NCBI GenBank assembly: GCA_021781495.1
Contig: JAJXWS010000021.1
Span: 1 to 44,493, forward strand
Direction: 5' to 3'
Length of the DNA: 44,493 nucleotides
From: Acidobacteriota bacterium
Lineage (GTDB): Bacteria > Acidobacteriota > Terriglobia > Terriglobales > Acidobacteriaceae
The notes beneath the pieces are model-generated. The model saw nothing but the letters and a program-made list of their open reading frames with translations. It had not been told where the DNA came from and made no database searches. Made by a program: the position numbers and the translations under genes. Shown here piece by piece: positions 41,153-44,493 of the stretch (the first letter of the stretch is position 1; each line of letters starts with the position of its first letter).

Positions 41153-41191
41153 CTGCGCACCCTCTCCGCGAGATGCGGAAAGGGTGCGCAG
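41153..41191. terminator. Long stem-loop between convergent recQ and cyclophilin genes
   Basis: CTGCGCACCCT (41153-41163) pairs with AGGGTGCGCAG (41181-41191), and after one mismatch TCCGC (41165-41169) pairs with GCGGA (41175-41179), giving 16 paired bases and a 5-base loop. There is no T run on either side, so it may act as a roadblock or RNA-end stabiliser more than a classic terminator. Confidence 0.65.
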
Positions 41192-41202
41192 GCGCTGCGG
41201 AG

Positions 41203-41733
41203 CTAGCTGACGCGCTCGATGACGACGGACTCGAGGACGACGGGCTTGTGGGGCTTGTCCTGGGCGTTGCGGGAAACGCGGGAGATCTTGTCGGCGATGT
41301 CCTGCCCTTCGACGACTTCGCCGAAGATGGTGTGGTTGCCGGTGAGCCAGGGCGTGGGCGCCACGGTGATGAAGAACTGGCAGCCGTTGGTGTTGGGGCC
41401 GGAGTTGGCCATGGCCAGCTTGCCGGGCTTATCGAAGCGGTGCGGGGAGCCTTTGGTCTCGTCCTGGAAGCGATAGCCGGGGCCGCCCATGCCGGTTCCG
41501 GTGGGGTCGCCACCCTGGATCATGAAGTCGGGGATGACGCGATGGAAGACGGTGCCGTCGTAGAGCTTGTCCTGCGATTTGGCGCGCGTGCCGGGGTGAA
41601 CCCACTCGCGGGAGCCTTCAGCGAGCTCGATGAAGTTCTTGACGGTGACGGGCGCGTCGGCCTCCAAGAGGCGAACAGTGATTTTGCCTTCAGTGGTATT
41701 GAAGACGGCGTAGGTTCCTGCTGCGAGTGCCAT
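41203..41733 (-). CDS. Cyclophilin-type peptidyl-prolyl isomerase (cytosolic)
   Basis: The 176-residue protein has no signal peptide and shows the cyclophilin core: TVFHRVIPDFMIQGGDPTGTGMGGPGY, LAMANSGPNTNGCQFFITVAPTPWL and HTIFGEVVEGQDI. The catalytic arginine lies in FHRVIP. It should catalyse cis-trans isomerisation of Xaa-Pro bonds in the cytoplasm. The ATG at 41731-41733 is preceded by AGGAGT, which decides the start over a longer upstream frame. It follows the exported paralogue after 67 bases and is probably cotranscribed. Confidence 0.93.
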   Translation of the reverse strand: MALAAGTYAVFNTTEGKITVRLLEADAPVTVKNFIELAEGSREWVHPGTRAKSQDKLYDGTVFHRVIPDFMIQGGDPTGTGMGGPGYRFQDETKGSPHRFDKPGKLAMANSGPNTNGCQFFITVAPTPWLTGNHTIFGEVVEGQDIADKISRVSRNAQDKPHKPVVLESVVIERVS

Positions 41734-41800
41734 GGTTGACTCCTGAGATTTGAGTGGTTGGCTGCTGTTGCCGCTGCGAAGTTGCAAGAGCAGGCGCAGA

Positions 41801-42538
<738 letters not shown>

Positions 42539-42609
42539 GCCGCTTTTGAGGGTAAATCATGGGGTGGGGGCGGAGCCAGCCGCGATGCTCCACGATGTAT
42601 TGTTATCGC

Positions 42610-44160
42610 ATGAGTGCCTATTGTTCACGAATTGGTTTTGGGCGCCTCGCCATTGCTGCGTGCGCCATGTGCTGCCTGATGGTTCCTGCGATGCGCATGG
42701 AGGCGCAGACGGAGAAGGCAGCGGCTACAGCCGAAAAAACGGCAGAGAAGCCCGCCGCCGATAAGGATAAGGATAAGAATGCGCTGCCGCCATTGCCGGC
42801 GGAGGCGCATGCACCGCAGTCGATTGAGCTGAATGGCAAGACGCTGCACTACACGGTAACCGTAGGTGCGCTGCCGGTGCGCAACGCGGACGGCAAGGAA
42901 GTGGGCCAGGTGGTTGTGACCTCCTACACGATGGAGGGGAAAGATCGCCCGGTGACCTTTGCGCTGAATGGCGGGCCGGGTGCGGCGAGCGTCTACCTGA
43001 ACTTTGGCGCGATAGGGCCGAAGCACCTGCAGGCGGGGAACGATGGCGACAGCCCATCGGACCCGGCGATGCTGAAGGACAATCCCGGGACGTGGCTGGA
43101 TTTTACCGATCTGGTATTTATCGATCCGGTTGGCACGGGGTTCAGCCGGTCGCTGGTGCCGGAGGTGGAGGCGAAGAAGCAGTTCTACAGCACGGATGCG
43201 GACATTGAGTATCTGTCGCGCGTGATCTACGACTGGCTGGTGAAGAACGGCCGGCTGGAGTCGCGTAAGTACCTGGTTGGTGAGAGCTACGGAGGCTTCC
43301 GCGGTCCGCGCGTTACGTACTTCCTGCAGTCGCAGCTTGGCGTTGCGATGAATGGCGTGGTGCTGGTGTCGCCGTATCTGAACCCGACGATTGAGAGGGA
43401 TGGCGATCTGAGCCCGCTGCCCTGGATGGTGACGCTGCCGTCGATTACCGCAGCAAACCTGGAGCGGCAGAAGAAGCTGACGCCGCAGGCGATGCAGGAC
43501 GTCATTCAATACACGATGGGCGAGTATGCCACGACGCTGATCAAGGGCAACTCCGACCCGGATGCGCAGAAGAAGATGATTGCACGCGTGACGGAGATGA
43601 CGGGGCTGGACCCCTCGTTTGTGAAGTTCGCGGGCGGGCGGCTGGAGACGGGCGCGTATCTGCGCGAGGCGTATCGCGAAGAGGGCAAGCTGAGCTCAGT
43701 GTATGACTCGAACGTGACTTCGTTCGATCCGTTTCCATTTGCGCCGGAGCAGCGGGCGAATGATCCGATTCTGGCGGCGATGATTGCGCCGATGACGACA
43801 GCGATGGTGAACTTTGTAACCGAGACGGTGGGCTGGAAGGTAGACGCGCGCTACAACGCGCTGTCGTATGACGTGAACCGACTGTGGGATCGGGACGCCA
43901 GCCTGCGCAGCGGATCGGTGCCGCAACTGCGGCAGGCGGTGGCTGCGGATCCGAAGCTGCGCGTGATGATTGTGCATGGATGGAACGATCTTTCGTGCCC
44001 CTTCATGGGATCGCTGCTGACGGTGGACCAGATGCCGGTGATGGGCGATCCGACGCGCGTTGCGGTGCATGAGTATCCGGGCGGTCACATGTTCTACACG
44101 CGCGAATCAAGCCGGCTGGAACTGCGCAAGGATGTGATGGAGATGTACAACAAGCACTAG
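42610..44160 (+). CDS. Exported S10-family serine carboxypeptidase-like protein
   Basis: The 516-residue protein has an N-terminal hydrophobic signal (LAIAACAMCCLMVPAM), a charged Glu/Lys/Ala-rich linker (about 35-60) and an alpha/beta-hydrolase domain of the S10 type. The oxyanion block is LNGGPGAAS, and the predicted triad is S226 (GESYGG), D460 (HGWNDLSCPF) and H493 (YPGGHMFY). S10 peptidases remove C-terminal residues from peptides, usually at acidic pH, which would suit an acid-soil bacterium, though that is inference. The ATG at 42610 is preferred; a start 51 bases upstream would add 17 residues before the signal. Confidence 0.9.
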   Translation: MSAYCSRIGFGRLAIAACAMCCLMVPAMRMEAQTEKAAATAEKTAEKPAADKDKDKNALPPLPAEAHAPQSIELNGKTLHYTVTVGALPVRNADGKEVGQVVVTSYTMEGKDRPVTFALNGGPGAASVYLNFGAIGPKHLQAGNDGDSPSDPAMLKDNPGTWLDFTDLVFIDPVGTGFSRSLVPEVEAKKQFYSTDADIEYLSRVIYDWLVKNGRLESRKYLVGESYGGFRGPRVTYFLQSQLGVAMNGVVLVSPYLNPTIERDGDLSPLPWMVTLPSITAANLERQKKLTPQAMQDVIQYTMGEYATTLIKGNSDPDAQKKMIARVTEMTGLDPSFVKFAGGRLETGAYLREAYREEGKLSSVYDSNVTSFDPFPFAPEQRANDPILAAMIAPMTTAMVNFVTETVGWKVDARYNALSYDVNRLWDRDASLRSGSVPQLRQAVAADPKLRVMIVHGWNDLSCPFMGSLLTVDQMPVMGDPTRVAVHEYPGGHMFYTRESSRLELRKDVMEMYNKH

Positions 44161-44178
44161 AATCTTCATCGCCAATAC

Positions 44179-44223
44179 AAAGTCCCATGCCTGCCGCTGC
44201 AATTGCGGAGGGGATGGGGCTTT
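44179..44223. terminator. Terminator-like inverted repeat between S10 and DUF1501 genes
   Basis: AAAGTCCCAT (44179-44188) pairs with ATGGGGCTTT (44214-44223) with one G-T wobble, and CCGC (44194-44197) can pair with GCGG (44205-44208) in the loop. T-rich on the plus side and A-rich on the left side, it can serve both converging genes. Confidence 0.65.
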
Positions 44224-44260
44224 TGAATTTGGAGATCCGCGGCGCTGAGCCGTGGAGGCG

Positions 44261-44493
44261 TTACACGATGCCGAGGAAGTTGGCCGGAGCGATGGAGGCG
44301 CCGGGAAAGACAAGATTGAGGTTGGCTGCATTGAGCGTGCGGCTGACCACTTCCGCGAGGACTTGGCGGTAGTCGGTGGTAAGCGCCAGATCGCGGCCCT
44401 GGTTGAGCTGCTCATTCGCCAAGCCGGGCCAGTGCCCGTAGACTTTGCCGCCCTTCACGCTTGCGCCCAATACGAACATGACATTGGCGTGGC
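44261..44493 (-). CDS. DUF1501 family protein, C-terminal fragment (5' end outside window)
   Basis: The frame is open to the right edge and ends at TAA (44261-44263), so about 76 C-terminal codons are visible. The sequence around HANVMFVLGASVKGGKVYGHWPGL and RDLALTTDYRQVLAEVV matches the C-terminal block of DUF1501 proteins, a sulfatase/alkaline-phosphatase-like family common in planctomycetes and acidobacteria, usually exported by Tat. Activity is unproven. In such genomes it often neighbours a DUF1800 gene, which would lie outside this window. Confidence 0.85.
   Translation of the reverse strand, partial: HANVMFVLGASVKGGKVYGHWPGLANEQLNQGRDLALTTDYRQVLAEVVSRTLNAANLNLVFPGASIAPANFLGIV

Overview
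This 44.5 kb window is high-GC chromosomal DNA from a Gram-negative bacterium, probably an Acidobacteriota member of the Terriglobia/Acidobacteriaceae type. That assignment is an inference. It rests on gene content (DUF2264, DUF1501, a secreted GH31 enzyme, a secretin with an N-terminal TPR region, an unusually long SMC) and on an intergenic palindrome of a kind I associate with that group. I saw no rRNA, tRNA, CRISPR array, insertion sequence or prophage. The window looks like core chromosome with a few accessory islands.

Layout. 1-1083: 3' part of a DsbD-type disulfide reductase. 1084-2135: a repeat-rich spacer holding one small membrane protein gene. 2136-4291 (minus): rarA overlapping an rRNA methyltransferase gene. 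4443-5714 (plus): a TsaC/YrdC-type tRNA modification enzyme and a DUF218 membrane protein. 5733-6623 (minus): DUF92 membrane protein. 6749-12664 (plus): exported GH31 glycosidase, beta-propeller lipoprotein, TlyA-type rRNA methyltransferase, NAD kinase. 12661-18441 (minus): ABC-F ATPase, then an NtrC-type regulator, its membrane kinase and a small lipoprotein, the last two joined by an ATGA overlap. 18509-26683 (plus): rhodanese, M20 peptidase, mobA, a MlaF-like ATPase, an undecaprenyl-phosphate sugar transferase, NAD synthetase and an exported thioredoxin-fold protein. 26810-31295 (minus): a tight five-gene run purC-cvpA-Fis regulator-HAD phosphatase-secretin. 31752-35573 (minus): smc. 35836-36744 (minus): oxyR. 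37150-38864 (minus): an orphan Flp pilin and a Tat-exported DUF2264 protein. 39046-41139 (plus): recQ. 41203-42538 (minus): a cytosolic and an exported cyclophilin. 42610-44160 (plus): S10 serine carboxypeptidase-like protein. 44261-end (minus): C-terminus of a DUF1501 protein.

How the genes relate. Envelope and export functions recur: two disulfide/thioredoxin proteins, an exported cyclophilin, a secretin, a lipid-transport-type ATPase, a sugar transferase, secreted hydrolases and three exported or lipoprotein genes of unknown role. NAD metabolism (nadK, nadE), tRNA/rRNA modification, genome maintenance (rarA, recQ, smc) and peroxide sensing (oxyR) make up the housekeeping part.

Most interesting observations: (i) a -10-like hexamer lies 5-8 bases before the start codon of at least six genes that lack a Shine-Dalgarno, suggesting leaderless transcription; (ii) a gene-free 455-base gap between purC and smc carries a strong plus-strand terminator with no plus-strand gene to serve, suggesting an unannotated small RNA; (iii) a nested stem structure lies in the leader of the sugar transferase gene; (iv) SMC has an acidic-then-basic insertion of roughly 70-80 residues in its ATPase head; (v) a secretin sits at the end of a purine/CvpA/Fis/HAD gene run.
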